Shown: positions 34,181-47,318 of the stretch, piece after piece
How positions within the stretch are numbered: position 1 is the stretch's first letter
How the letters are laid out: the number at the start of each line of letters is the position of its first letter
DNA from: Dermacentor variabilis
Lineage: Eukaryota; Arthropoda; Arachnida; Ixodida; Ixodidae
Length of the DNA: 64,000 nucleotides
Assembly: GCF_050947875.1 (NCBI RefSeq)
Contig: NC_134573.1
Span: 35,341,115-35,405,114 of the forward strand
Direction of reading: 5' to 3'
Translations under genes and position numbers: made by a program
The notes under the pieces: model-generated
What the model was told of the DNA's origin: nothing
Seen by the model: the letters and a program-made list of their open reading frames with translations, nothing else
The model's database searches: none

Positions 34181-35879
34181 ATAAAAAAAAGGCAGTGACA
34201 TTATTAGACATTACTCAGCTGTAGCAGAAAATCTTGACTTTCGTGTAGCAATGAGTTTTTCCTTAGCTGGCTTTTCATAAGCAAGCGCCTGTCATGTGGA
34301 GGCATGGCCCAGATGAACTGCTGGCAAGGCTGCTCCGGTGTGAGCTGCCCTCACACCTCATCATCACAGCTTGGACGAGCTTGTGAACGTAGCCTATAAA
34401 TCAACGCATAAATCCATAAATAAATAACTCGTGTCACAGCATGGCTCCTTGTGGAGTGGCTAATACCACAAGAAACTTATTACCGAAGCAGATGTTATAG
34501 GTATTTTTTGTGTGGTATAGGTGCGGTAAACATTAGCAACAAGACTAGTAAATTTCTTAAGGAACAAACTTTGTTTCAGTACCGTAGGTTGGCAGTGTCT
34601 TGCAAGGTGAAGTGCCTCTTCCTCGCTTTGCTGAGATATACTTTGCATCGTAGCGTTACTTTCCTGGCAGGAGCATGAGGTCTCGTAGCGTTCTCATTAT
34701 AGTGAAGAAAAGCTAGTATAGCCCTGGAAACAAATTTGGATGCTGGTATGCTTTTTCATATCATTTAATTTAGGCAGTTACCTTGCTTTCATGCCATCTG
34801 GTAAAAGCGAATCGACAAGCTGCTCAATGATTTTGATGAGCATGCCTGTGCTACGTGTGAAAGATGGCAGAGATCACTCAGCAAGCGAGGGCTTTCCAAG
34901 ATTGGTCTCTGCTTTTGGAAGCCGGATGACTCTGTTTGCAAGATATATTTTCAAGGTGTTAAAATGATGAACTTGGCAAGTTTGGACAACCATATCAAAT
35001 AGAGTGGCTTTCTATTGACATTCAACGACAAAATAATGTGATTTTGTTGTTGCTGAACCGGAGAAGCACAGTATCTTTATGGCATGTGTAGTAATTCGTG
35101 CGTGATTGCTTACAATAGGTGTAGCAAAAATTTAAACTGAGTGAACTAACGACCACAGAGAACATGACACAAGGACAGGCGCAGTCCTTCTATAAGACTA
35201 AGCAGATGACCACGCATTCAGACGCACAGGAAAGCGCTGCAACGTTATACATTAAAATGCAATAGAACTTTATTGGAGGTGCATACACTCCAGTGAGGAG
35301 GCCGAAGGGCACAATGCCTGACAAGGGCCTTCCTCCCTATGGTAGGCAGGTTGCGCGCGGAGGGTTACAAACAGAAATAAATACACAAAGAGCGTTGCAT
35401 ATACGTCAACATTTCTTGGCAGAATAACAAAAAATGAATCCATGGTCATAAAAAGAAAAGCTGCAAGCCACTCCCATGCCAGGTATCGGAGGTTGTACAG
35501 AAACACCCGATATAAAAATACCATAGGTAACAGCTGCATTTCCAACAGCAACAAGAACCTTTAGATGTACTCTCGTCAGTCCAAACTCATCCCATGCATC
35601 TTTGTGTGTGGTAGTTTTCTTCGCACAAAACTGTTCTAAGCAACCTACGTCATATTTTAAATTACTTTTACAGCAGTTGTTGAATCTATACTGCATACAA
35701 ATATACTTATATAAAATTTTTGTTTAGGCTCATGCATGGAAGTTGTGGTTTTGGAGTTGTGTATTTGTGCAAGGAAGATTTAAAGATACCACACCTTGTG
35801 TGGGTAGCCGGACATGAACAGTTCCCGATTGCACATAAGATAAAAAAATTTGACAGTCATTTTAGCATACTTGTTTTCT
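34181..35879. other. No recognised feature
   Basis: About 1.7 kb without a supported gene; frames at 34451-34678, 35270-35554 and 35406-35696 lack motifs. Confidence 0.45.
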
Positions 35880-36125
35880 CCCACCCAATGTCGCGGGTTT
35901 GAGTATCTTAATGGACGCTACCATAACTAACTTCGCCCTAATTAACACCAAAGCTCATGAGTTCGACTCCGACCAAAGGTTCGAGGGTTCGAGCGCCTTA
36001 ATTTCGCCTTAACACCAATGGTCGTGGGATGTCCCCCACATAAACTGGAGGGTTTGACTCCAACCGAAGGTCGTAGGTTCGAGTGCCTGAATTAACTCTA
36101 TCTTAATTAACTTTGCCTTTATTTC
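35880..36125. repeat. Degenerate tandem repeat (GGTTCGAGTGCCTTAATT type)
   Basis: Three to four imperfect units of about 55-80 bp contain GGTTYGAGYGCCTTAATT followed by AACTTCGCCTTAATTAACACCA. The GGTTCGAGT text imitates a tRNA B box, but no matching A box or stem is present. Confidence 0.6.
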
Positions 36126-36254
36126 TTGGCATGATGAGTGGCATCGGAGCCAGCTGTGGAAGAAGACGATGACAAACGCGCGAGCAATGGCACAAGAATG
36201 TCTCTGCGGGAAGCGAGCTCATGTGACTTTATGTACCACACGCAGCGTATTAAA

Positions 36255-37585
36255 GGCCACCGTCTAATTTTCATTTCATTTTTTTTCATTTTATTTCCTT
36301 AAAAGCCTCATTGAAGGGGTATTACATAAGGGGTGGGTATATACATACATAAATAATTGAAGGCCATATTTTTATTACAAGGTAAGATAATTTTTTACGG
36401 TGTTTAAAAATGTGCTAGGACAGGTTGTGACTGTGATTTCGTTGGAAAGGCTGTTCCAGTCTGTAGCTGCACGAAAAAGTGGCAGTGCGCGTACGTGGGC
36501 GCGCGACTTGTTGCGGGTGACTGGTGCGGCTGGATATGCGTGCCGGGGGGAGAATGTATGGAGCTTTGCCAAGTGAGCTGTAAAAGAACTTATGAAAAAG
36601 ACAAAGACTAGCAATGCGGCGGCGAGATGCAAGCAATGATAAGCCAGATTCTGTTTTAGTGCCGATATACTGATGTCGTAGGAGTACTTAGAATGAATAA
36701 ATTTTGCAGCTCGATTTTGAAGCGATTCCAGTTGATTGATGAGATATACTTGATAAGGGTTCCAAATGGGGGATGCATATTCTAATTTCGCCCTGACGAG
36801 AGACTGATGGGCTAGTAATTTTACATTTTGGGGGCGTGGCGCAAGTGGTGTTTCAAAAACCCGAGTGTTTTGTTAGCAGGTGAAATGATGTTCATAATGT
36901 GCGTTTCCCAGGTTAAATCACTACAAAGTATTACTCCTAGATATTTGTAGGAAGCAACTAATTCGAGGTTGACGTCAGCAATTTGGTACGAGAAAACAAG
37001 CGGATTTCTGCGGCGGGTGAAAAGACACAGTCTTACATTTGTTAAGGTTTAGTTCCATTAGCCAAAGGTTGCACCATTGCTGTACGCTTTGCGGGACGTT
37101 TTGATGGGACGTGTTATCAGAAACGCTGTTAATTTTACGATAAATTACACAATCGTCTGCAAACATACGGGTGTTAGAAGATAAATACATTGGTAGCTCA
37201 TTAATGTAAATTAGAAATAGTAGTGGACCACGGACTGACCTTTGGGGTACGCCTGAGGTTACAGGGGTAGAGTTAGATGCTTGATTGTTGACAAAGACTG
37301 ATTGTGAACGGTTACTTAAGAATTCTTTAATCCATGCTAAGATATTGGTATTAGGATGTAATGCGGCAAGTTTTAATAGTAGACGATCATGAGCAACTTT
37401 GTCAAAAGCTTTGGCGAAATATAGGAAAATGGCGTCAGTCTGAAAGTTAGAGTCAAGGTTTACGTGTAGGTCGTGAACGAACATAGCTAGCTGCGTTTCG
37501 CAGGAAAAATCTTTCATGAAGCCATGCTGCGCAGGATGAAAAAAGTGGTTGGCATCAAGAAAGTCCATGATAAGTGTGTAGATAG
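36255..37585 (-). mobile_element. CR1/L2-type LINE, 5'-truncated
   Basis: The RT C-terminal half reads right to left: MDFLDANHFFHPAQHGF, FAKAFDKV, VTSGVPQ, FADDCVIYR (about 37185-37150), then LGFLK and the C-terminal TDWNSLSNEI, ending in a stop at 36375 and a 3' UTR ending near 36260 in an (ATGAAA)-like tail. The catalytic FADD is intact, but the usual Asp of the FLDFAKAFD motif reads Tyr. A frameshift lies near 36990. Truncated at about 37585, only 110 bp from LINE-A copy 3. Confidence 0.85.
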
Positions 37586-37694
37586 ACATACACACATGAT
37601 ATGTGGGTATGTGTGTAGGCATTCGCTTATGAGGCTGATGAGGCATGTAAGGCTTTCGCCTTAATAAGGGAGCAGCTTAAGCGAATTACGTCGT

Positions 37695-40118
37695 GTCAAA
37701 ACAAAATACACTATACTGATAGGCGACTTCAATGCCAGGGTAGGCAAGAAACAGGCTGGAGACAAGTCAGTGGGGGAATATGGCATATGCTCTAGGAATA
37801 GCAGGGGAGAGTTATTAATGGAGTTTTCAGAACAGAGTAAATGCGGATAATGAATGCTTTTTTCCGCAACCGGGTTAGGCGAAAGTGGACGTCGAGGAGC
37901 CCAAACGGCGAGACTAGAAAAGAAATAGAGTTAATACTCTGCGCTAACCTTGCCATCATACAAGATGTGGACGTGCACGCTGCAGTGACCATAGGATGGT
38001 AAGAACTCGAATTAGCCTAGACCTGAGGAGGGAACGGAAGAAACTGGTACATAAGAAGCCGATCAATGAGTTAGCGGTAAGGGAGAAACTAGAGAAATTC
38101 CGGATCAAGTTACAGAACAGGTATTCGTCTTTAACTCAGGAAGAGGACCTTAGTAATGAAGCAATGAACGACAATCTTATGGGCATCATTAAGGAGTGTA
38201 CGATAGAAGTCGGTGGTAACTCCGTTACACAGGATACCAGTAAGCTATGGCAGGAGACGAAAGAACTGATCAAGAAACGCCAATGTATGAAAGCCTCTAC
38301 TCCTACAGCTAGAATATAACTGGCAGAACTTTCCAAGGTAATCCGCAAGCGTAAGACAGCTGACATAAGGAACTATAATATGGATAGGATTGAACATGTT
38401 CTCAGGAACGGAGGAAGCCTAAAAGCAGTGAAGAAGAAAGTAAGAATAGGCAAGAATCAGATGTATGCTTTAAGAGACGAAGCCGGCAATATTATTACTA
38501 ATATGGATGAGATAGTACAAGTGGCGGAGGAGTTCTGTAGAGATTTACACAGTACCAGTACCACCCACGACGATAATGTGAGAGAGCATAGTCTAGAGGA
38601 ATTTGAAATCGCACAAGTAATGCCGGAAGAAGTAAAGAACGCCTTGGGAGCTATGCAAACGGGGAAGGCAGCTGGGGAGGAACAGGTAATAGCAGATTTG
38701 TTGAAGAAGGGTGGGAACATTGTTCTAGAAAGACTAGCCACCCTATATAGACAATACCTCATGACCTCGAGCGTACCGGAATCTTGGAAGAACGCTAACA
38801 TAATTCTAATCCATAAGAAAGGGGGTGCCAAAGACTTGAAAAATTATAGGCCGATCAGCTTAGTGTCCGTTGCCTACAAAGTATTTACTAAGGTAATAGC
38901 AAATAGAATCAGCAACATCTTAGACTTCTGGCAACGAAAGGACCAGGCAGGATTTTGTAAAGGCTACTCAACAATAGACCATATTCATACTATCAATCAG
39001 GTGATAGAGAAATGTGCGGAATATAACGAACCCTTATATACAGCTTTCATTGATTACGAAAAAGCGTTTGATTGAGTCGAAACCTCACCAGTAATGGAGG
39101 CATTACAGAATCAGGGTGTAGACGAGCCATATGTAAAAATACTGAGATATCTATAGCGGCTCCACAGCCACCGTAGCCCTCCATAAAGAAAACAACTGAA
39201 TTCCAATAAAGAAAGGCGTCAGACAGGGAGATACGAGCTCTCCAATGCTATTCACAGCGTGTTTACAGGAGGTATTCAGAGACCTGGAGTGGGAAGAATT
39301 GGGGATAAAATTTGACGGAGAATACCTTAGTAAATTGCGATTCGCTGATAACATTGCCTTGCTTAGTAACTCAGGAGACCTATTGCAATGCATGCTCACT
39401 GACCTTTAGAGGCAAACCAGAAGGGTAGGTGTAAAAGTTAATCTGCAGAAAACTAAAGTAGTGTTTAACAGTCTCGGAAGAGAACAGCAGTTTACGATAG
39501 GTAGCGAGGCACTGGAAGTGGTAAGGGAATACATCTACTTAGGGCAGGTAGTGACCACGGATCCGGATCATGAGACTGAAATAATCAGAAGAATAAGAAT
39601 GGGCTGGGGTGCGTCTGGCAGGCATTCTCCAATCATGAACAGCAGGTTGCCACTATCCCTCTAGAGAAAAGTGTGTTACAGCTGTGTCTTACCAGTACTC
39701 ACGTATGGGGCAGAAACGTGGAGGCTTACGAAAAGGGTTCTGCTTAAATTGAGGACGACGCAACGAGCTGTGAAAACAAGAATGATGGCTGTTACGTTAA
39801 GGGATAAGAAAAGAACAGGTTGGGTGAGGGAACAAACGCGGGTTAATGACATCTCAGTTGAAATCAAGAAAAAGAAATGGGCATGGGCAGGGCATGTATT
39901 GAGGAGGGAATATAACCGATGGTCATTAAGGGTTACGAACTGGATTCCAAGTGAAGGAAAGCGTAGCAGTGGCCGGCAGAAAGTTAGGTGGGTGGATAAG
40001 ATAAAGAAGTTTGCAGGGACAACATGGCCACAATTATGTCATGACCGGGGTAGTTGGAGAAGTATGGGAGAGGCCTTTGCCCTGCAGTGGGCGTAACCAG
40101 GCTGATGATGATGATCCA
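37695..40118 (+). mobile_element. LINE-A copy 3 (RTE-like), 5'-truncated and inactive
   Basis: Starts inside the endonuclease (GDFNARVGKKQAGD) and runs to the typical 3' end GTAACCAGGCTGATGATGATGAT. RT motifs NYRPISLVSV and FIDYEKAFD are visible. Breaks include a stop at 38317-38319, a stop directly after EKAFD (39073-39075), frameshifts near 39150, and FADD changed to FADN (near 39345). Confidence 0.92.
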
Positions 40119-40960
40119 TGTTCTGTCTTCAAGGGAGCCATGCAGACATTCTGTGAAAGGCCCTTCATGTACATGATGCTGCTCTCAGATGTGATTCAGC
40201 AGCGGCCTCCACATGCTCACTATTAGGTCGCCACCACCTTGTCCCACAGCAGCCATCCAGTAGAGATGATTGATTATGCTGTGTCCATTAATGAATATAA
40301 GCACAGTTGCAGAATTCGGCAGCAGCCTTGGGCTTCTTCAATCCTAGGAAAAACAGCACGTGATCAAGACACTCATTGTTGCTTTATATTAATGAGGCAT
40401 ATTCATTTGCAATGTGGCACACATCAAGATAATGTGTCATGTCAGGCTTTTTCTGGCTGCAGAAGCATCTGATGGCAGGGTGTGGACCAGCAAAATAATG
40501 TAACTTTCGCAAAAGACTGGTCTATAAGTAAACGTAAAGGTACCATCTGCAGTCATTTAAGTGCCCCCAGTGGAGTGCATGGTTTTTGTACAAGCTATTG
40601 AAAACAAAAGGGCATAGACATGTACGATAAGCTTCGATGTGTCTTTAGTGGTGTTTGGGACGTCAGAGTTCATAATACAGCTTCAAACTTTCTTGCTTTA
40701 TCGATTGATTCACAGAAACCACGCCCTCCCCATGCAGTGCACTGTTACCATTTCAGTGACTGCACATAGTGTTTTGCGTTGTGTAGGGTTGCTTCAATTA
40801 GAGCCTAGATCGGTACTAAATAATGAAGCTCAGCAGGCTGTACATGCAAGCTACTGTATGACCACTGCAAACCACTTACCTGTGTAATCTTAAGGTTCAA
40901 CTTTATCTGTGGTTAGGGAAGACACTGGGATGCCCTGTTTTTCCAAGTAGTCCAGGTTCC

Positions 40961-41047
40961 GAGCAATAAAAACAGCGCTAAACGACGGGACGAGCGAAGG
41001 GACAACAGCGCTGTTGTCCCTTCTCTCGTCCCGTCGTTATTGCTCGT
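40961..41047. repeat. Inverted repeat (29-bp arms, one mismatch, no loop)
   Basis: Arms 40981-41009 and 41010-41038 pair with one mismatch around the centre AACAGC/GCTGTT. Pairing resumes farther out (GAGCAATAA at both edges) after an 11-bp extra segment on the left. It would form a long cruciform or RNA hairpin. Confidence 0.9.
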
Positions 41048-42652
41048 AATCATGAACCAACCAGCCCAAATACGTACTCTTTGGCAGTCCCGGTTCGTCG
41101 CCAAACCCTCCTTCTCTATTGACGTGCTGCTTGGCACTGCAGGCGACTATGAAAAAAAAACATGCCACTTAGAACTTGGTAGCAGTTGATTGAATTATTT
41201 GCCCTATTAGTTACTTGCCTGTCTCACTTGTACTTGCTCAAAGGGCAAGATTTGTTCAGCCTGTGTGCTAAGTAGAATGTATGTGCAGTACTTGGCGCTG
41301 TGCCCTGGTGAATCGCGGCGTCCATCGCCAGCCAAGTCAACCTCGGTGCCTGCCATTTTGCTTGTCAAGCAAGTCTGCTGCCGCTTGAAAAGTTGTATAC
41401 AACATAATTTGTCATTACACAAATGATAAGAGATGTAACTATTTGCAATGTTATGCTCTTTTTTTATTCTGTGACAGCACTTCGTTCAGTGTACTTCTAT
41501 TGTGGCATAGTCATTCCACTACTAATTGTTCATGAAATGACAAAGCCTGTTCCACAGTTACAGGCCTTGCTAAAGTGCATTAGGCGAATAGCATGATATG
41601 GTTGGTAAATTGTTTGTGATAAATTCTTATGATTGACAATTTTGGCCCTTGCTCCGAATTTATTGTTCTTGCGTTGCTTTAATAGAACATGTCTTCCATC
41701 CTATGCTGGTATACTCTCCAGCTTCACATTTATTTTCATACTTCATTATGAAGAAAGAGAATGCCGACCATGAACTAAAGAATAAATCAGTGAAAAATTA
41801 AAAGACACTTTCATGTGGACAATCGTCACGTTTCGAGTGATAATGATTGTGAACAAGGCTTCTGTGTGCGAGATGAAATATTTCTATTTTTTTATTCAGT
41901 GCTTTTTAGCTCTGGGTCGGTGTTGAGATATTTTTATTATGACCAGACGGGATTCCATCAAACCCTGGGTTTCATTTCCATACTTCCTGCTTTCTCCTTC
42001 TTGCCTTCATCTGAGTGAATATTGAACTGGTTGTTAAAAGTTAAGGCAGTGTGTATAAGGGATCCCATATTGGCTAATATAGGATGTGTTGCGGCTTTAT
42101 TTTCTATTCTACTTGTAAAGCAAGCGTATGTATATAAATATTTATGCACTCATATTTGTGTATTCATATAGGAGGTTATATCTATAACCAGCCTGATGAT
42201 GTTGATGATGATTTGTGTATATGTGATGTATCTTCCCTTTTTGTTGGTTACTAGATACCTGTCCTAAGCATCGCTTGATTTCAAGCTGTCCATTGCTGCC
42301 TAAGAAGGGGGCAGCTGCCTCCTTCAAAATGCTCAGTGCAGTAGCTTTTGTGTAGTTGCTCCCTTCTTGTTCTCACGATAAAGTAAAGTTGAATTGAATT
42401 GAAACTTGCGAATTGACCGCATGAAGAAGGTAGCACTTCTGATAGGCGTAGAAGAACATCTGAGTAATGGCTGTCAGGTTAATAAACTTGAGGCACCGAA
42501 GCACCGAGCAATAGAACATCCCAAGAACAAGATAGCTCCTGCTAGCAGCACATATTCAGCTGGTTTGTTCCCCCCTCCCATTGGTTGACTTTGCCAGCTT
42601 TTTATGTCATTTTGCTTTTGCTTTCCACAGTGACCATGGTGCCCAACACAGA
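41048..42652. other. Spacer; possible minimal LINE-A tail at about 42187
   Basis: No supported gene. TAACCAGCCTGATGATG at about 42187-42204 followed by TTGATGATGAT resembles only the last bases and GAT tail of LINE-A. Confidence 0.35.
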
Positions 42653-43015
42653 CTACTTGTTCACACATGATGAATGGCACACACGGCAACGCGACAGGAG
42701 TTCCTGTGAGCGGCTCGGGAAAACCGGAAACGTGCGCTCGTCCTTGGAAAGTGCTGTGGGTTCCGTATCGCTGCAAATGATCAAGGTGGCGAGGTTATCA
42801 AAGAAATGCATAAGACTTACTAAAGTGCAACATGCACTAGAATGAATACTGTTTCTCTTGAGAAGCAAGCCAGGTAACTCGAGTTAGGAGATCTTGTGTA
42901 CGTTATAGCCTTACGAGGCCCTTCTAAAATTTTTGTTAGTATACATTGGAAGTTTTTGACAAGATAATTTTCAAAAAAAGGTTTTCGAAATCGTGGGGAC
43001 ATCGGCACCAATGAA

Positions 43016-43074
<59 letters not shown>

Positions 43075-46000
43075 ATGATTATCCTCGGAGGAGGTGAGCT
43101 ACGTTTACCGCAGTGTGAGCGAAACTGCTCCCCTGCCCTTCATGTCGGAGCTGAGCATCCACATGACGTTTTGATAGCCACTGCAGCCTCCTTTCTGTCT
43201 ATTAGAAAAGTGAAAATTAACGACACTGACAGGAAGCTGACCTGTCTCCTCTGTGTGTTGTTAATTTGCGCTGCTTTTCTAATAGCTTTGCATCACCAAC
43301 TAGCCCAACAAGAAGTACTCCTACGATCCTTTTGTTTGCCGCCCTCCTATATTTTTTTTTCAATGTGGTGTAATTCTAAAAGTAGTCTTGCATGCCGAAC
43401 ATGTTACAATACCAAAGTACATGTTACTGCTGACGAGTCATGTGTTGCAGGTGGTACTCAACTGATGCAAGAACATCTCTGATGGTAGGGAAACGCCTCC
43501 GTCGAGAAGGACATGCAGGCTTTCACATTATTTTAGCTTTGTGACTTACATTGATCCTATAATTTTCAGGCACAGTTGGCTATGCACTGTTGCCTATTTG
43601 CAATGTGCTAACCTGGGGCAGGAAGTTTTAGATATTGACATAAAGGAAACTACTGGCTAAAAAGAAAGTCTTGTGGCACACTTTTTCTGTTATAATAATC
43701 TTTTACAACTTTGTATTCCAACTTCCAGTTTGCATGCTAGTGTGAAATAACATGGTTAAGATCACTGGCTTTTGGTAGGCACTGAATAGTGTACTACAAA
43801 TTCCAAAAAAATGAGCTCTGCTCTTCAACCTATTACTTTGGAGATTGCAAATTCGAGGCTAATGTTGCACTGTAGGGTTGTTCACATTCTTCGTGCCATT
43901 AACACTGCAAGATGGCAAATTCTACAATGATGTACCTTGCAAAGCTCTCATCAAAGGATGGCGGGTAGCTTCTATCAATCTCAGCAACAGTAGTTGCAAG
44001 TTCCGTAGTTTCTACCCCTTCTACTTCACCTGGCACTGGTGTTGAACCTCGTGCTTGTTCAAACCTCCATGATGGTGATGCAATGCATGCTGAATCACTG
44101 GCACTTGATTTAGCAGGATCCGTGAGTTCATCACAAGTTTCAGTCTCCATACTTGCATCTCTGAAAGGAAAGATGTTGAGATTCATCTGTGTGGCTGCAA
44201 AATTTCCCACATTACTGTGCTGAGAAACTGAAGATCATGTGTCTCATTCCACATTATTGCCACGTTTAATAGTATATGGAGCAGCGCATTTAATTAACAA
44301 TACCTTCATCAGCTAGTAGCTGTGTTCGGCTGGTTACATGATTACGTGCATCAGTTTTTTAGTAACTTGTTTGATGAGTAAGGAGACAGAGACCCTGTGG
44401 TAAAAGTGCATCAGTCTGATTGTATTTGTGCCACTAAAACGAATGCAAGCTTATACCTGCACAAGTTCAGGCACTACAAAACTTCATCTTTGCTATAATA
44501 GAGAGTTTTAGAATTGGGGGCGCAAGGCACTGGGCCCCCAAGCCGCGTTGCGTCGGTTGCTCTTGGGTTTAGATGAGCAGCAGAGTTTGAGGATTGGGTC
44601 GAACGCAGACAGCGTTGGGTTGAGCGCTCGGGGCGCCGCAGTGTGGAAAATGGACAGGTGCTTGAAAGCAAAAAAAAAAGGAACCTTTTTTCTTACAAGT
44701 GAAAACGAACAGAATGCATTTTTGAGCAAAAAGAGCGAACAATGTAAGAAACGTAATCACTGTGTTAGTACCGGTTAGTATTACAAATTAAGTGTGCGAT
44801 TCTAAGCCAAGCAAAGCCAATCGAAGCGAAGTGCTCTTAGTTGGTGTTTTCTTGTGTCGCGCTGCGAAAAAACTGAGTTCACTCGCGTGAAATGGCGAAA
44901 ATCAGTTGAAGTAAATAAAGTTTGCTCTGCGACGATCTGCTGTACGTCATCACTGTCACCCGCGAGGGCGGCCCAAGACGGCTTGGGGGCCCACGCTAGT
45001 TTTCGATTCTTGGGTCTTGGGTTAACGCGAACGCAAGAACCCAAGACTGGCTTGGGTTCTGCGCATGCGCACTTGTGGCGCGCAATTTTCTTGGGTCCCC
45101 AAGCCGCTTGGGCCCCCAATTCTAAAACTCTCTAATGTCTTGGGCGAGAGGTGCAGCTTGCTCAGGCGTTGTTCAAGCATTGTAAATATTGCTTGTCTTT
45201 GAATTATGCATACCTTAATTGCTGTGCAACAGCCAAATTAACTGAGGGTGGCGATGTTCTGCATCAGAAGTGTCCATGTATACCAAGTGGTGTAAGCTTA
45301 CAAGCATCTTTTTCGAACACCCCCTTGTGTAAGTTCTCGGTAGCAACAGTCCTGACAGCAACAGCACACTGAGTTGGTACAGTGCGTATCACAGGAGGGT
45401 AGCTGCATCTGCAAATGTGAACCCATAAAACGGTATTTGCTTCAAGAACAGCAAAGAAGGATTTAGTACAAGGGCTCAGTAAAGCGAGGGCAATAATATT
45501 ACTTGACAGGAAACGTGCACACTACCTCCGGTTGGATACAATTCACTGGCCCCAGTGCTCTGCTTAGCCTGTGGATCAAGTGATCAGTTATACTTGTGCT
45601 AAAGATAATTCGCACCTCTAACTCACTTCCTGTAAACTTTCCGCCCGTGGATCGCAAGATGCAGGTGCACTGGGGATCTGGCGATGAGGTTCTCCGTGCA
45701 TCGGAACGTGGCACTGTGAAAATGTGTCACTGTAATATAGAAGACCACTGGTAGTACTAATCAATAATGACCAATTCAGACATTAGTTTGTGAATACTGA
45801 ACACCCTTTATGCAAGTAGGCTACAACACTCAGCTGTATTCCCCTTACAACTACTGAGTCTTTATTAATAGTACCAGACTCTTCAAATCACCTATGATGA
45901 ATATAATTCTACCTGTGTAGTTGTGGTACCTGTTCGAGACTACCTTTACTGTATGACACATCACACACTTGAATTGGCAGATTAGTGCAGTAATACAATT

Positions 46001-46949
46001 TACTAATTAGCATTTAAATAATTGCATTATTCTACATGTCGAAACAGTTCAAAAGGCCATGTACTTTGTAGAAGAACCAAGACTAACCTGTTTTCATAGA
46101 TAATTGTATACAAACTATCTCATGACATAAAGTAATATTATACAGTCTCTCCCCATAGCACAAAGAATACGTTTCAGAAAGATACAACCTGGAATACCAA
46201 TTTAAATTTGGGGGGGGGGGGCGAGGTGCTACTATGCTGGCATGTATGAAGCACCAACCTGTGTCACTTTGTTTGCACATGTGCCACGATTTAATTAGTT
46301 AAATATTATTTATTAGCACATTGAACAATGCAACTATCATGCAAGAAGTACTGCATCTCGCAATGTGTGAACTGAGGCACAATTTAATGTCTGACTTGAT
46401 AAAGCTTTGCGAAGCTAGAGAGATACTCAGAATGGTCCTAATTGAAGCTGGCTGAAATTGTTTATTTTATTGGGATCACGGATACGTTACCTAGCATTTC
46501 TGAAACATCCGAATGTCGGCTGCAGTGTCCATACATGAATTCTTGTTACCGACTAATTAGATCTTGAAAACTTTAGCATATTTTCCACTGCAGCTAATCG
46601 ATAAGTGTACCATCATGTTGCTGCTAGTTTGTAGACGTAAGGAATGAGAAATATGAATTTCCCGCTCACCTGTCTGTCAGGAAGGAGCAACGTCGGCAGT
46701 GCATTTGCCCGCGTGCAAATGGCATCCGTGCGCTGTAGAATTTCTAGATCGTAACGGAAGGCATCACGTGCGAAGTGCCTACCGCAAACGTGTACACTTC
46801 CGCGTCTCCGTGGAAGGAAGGCCAATGCGCTGTTGCCAAACAGACCGCAAGGAGTCAACTTGAGGCAGCAAATACTGAGACTTCACAGATTTTCTATCAC
46901 TGGCTTTCTTGCACCAGATGACATGGCAAGGCGCATCTCGCTTACTCAT
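42653..46949 (-). CDS. Candidate five-exon THAP-domain gene
   Basis: The model, minus strand: exon 1 46949-46670 (THAP domain), exon 2 45713-45627, exon 3 45408-45302, exon 4 44160-43936, exon 5 42770-42653 with a stop. Each junction has AG and GT (donors GTGAGC, GTGAGT, GTAAGC, GTACAT) and the reading phases agree (0, 0, 2, 2). Exon 3 is Cys-rich (CCCQDCC). Exon 4 is acidic (METETCDELTD...VPGEVEGVETTEL). Exon 5 ends RCRVCHSSCVNK. THAP proteins bind DNA through a C2CH zinc finger. Caution: exons 2 and 3 were chosen by splice signals alone, and exon 1 contains a one-base frameshift, so this could be a pseudogene, a transposon-derived gene, or a true gene with an assembly error. Confidence 0.42.
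43012..43077. repeat. (AATA)n microsatellite
   Basis: About 16 AAAT/AATA units, in the proposed intron between exons 4 and 5 of the THAP gene. Confidence 0.95.
44501..45132. mobile_element. 632-bp MITE with perfect 22-bp TIR
   Basis: Both ends read GAGAGTTTTAGAATTGGGGGC outward-in with no mismatch, flanked by TA on both sides (or AAT if the terminus is one base longer). Interior terminal regions repeat CCCAAGCCGC-type text. No transposase. It lies within the proposed THAP-gene intron between exons 3 and 4. TA flanks suggest Tc1/mariner-type mobilisation, but a 3-bp target duplication cannot be excluded. Confidence 0.88.
46210..46221. repeat. Poly-G run
   Basis: Twelve consecutive G, within the proposed first intron of the THAP gene. 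Confidence 0.9.
46670..46949 (-). CDS. THAP zinc-finger exon with splice donor
   Basis: From ATG 46949-46947 the frame reads MSKRDAPCHVIWCKK with the first Cys pair (C-x4-C), then YLLPQVDSLRSVWQQRIGLP including the conserved Trp and Pro. At about 46810-46795 the frame must shift by one base to continue SVHVCGRHFARDAF, giving the closing C-x2-H and Phe of a THAP finger. The exon runs on to LLLPDRQ and ends at CAG|GTGAGC. Length and order match a THAP domain of about 90 residues. The extra base is the only break. Confidence 0.72.
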
Positions 46950-47318
46950 TGCTGCCAGAAATAGCTGTGCACTTAGAGCGCTCGGTCGGCGACGCAATCT
47001 CCGGGGTAAATTTCCCCTCTGTCGAATTGAGCCGAGCGGAAGAAACCGAAGATACAGTCAGCTCCTAGGCAGCCGCCCGAGCACCGAAACAGACTAGTAC
47101 GTTGCACAAAACTAATCGGAGAACCTGCAGTTACTGCGCTGCAACTTCCGGAGGTAGGTATCGCATTGCGGAGCCTCGCCAGGATGTGAATCTAGTACTG
47201 TATGGCTGCTGAAGCTACCAAGGGAAATTATACCTCAAGGTTAATTAGGGAGAGAAGATAACTCCCCTTAACCTTGGCAGGTCTTTGCCATCGGCCTTGG
47301 GAGGTCGTGGTTAGTACC

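Noticed and set aside
44548..45135. Small frames within the 632-bp MITE
   Set aside because: No motif, they overlap on both strands, and they lie inside a non-coding TIR element.
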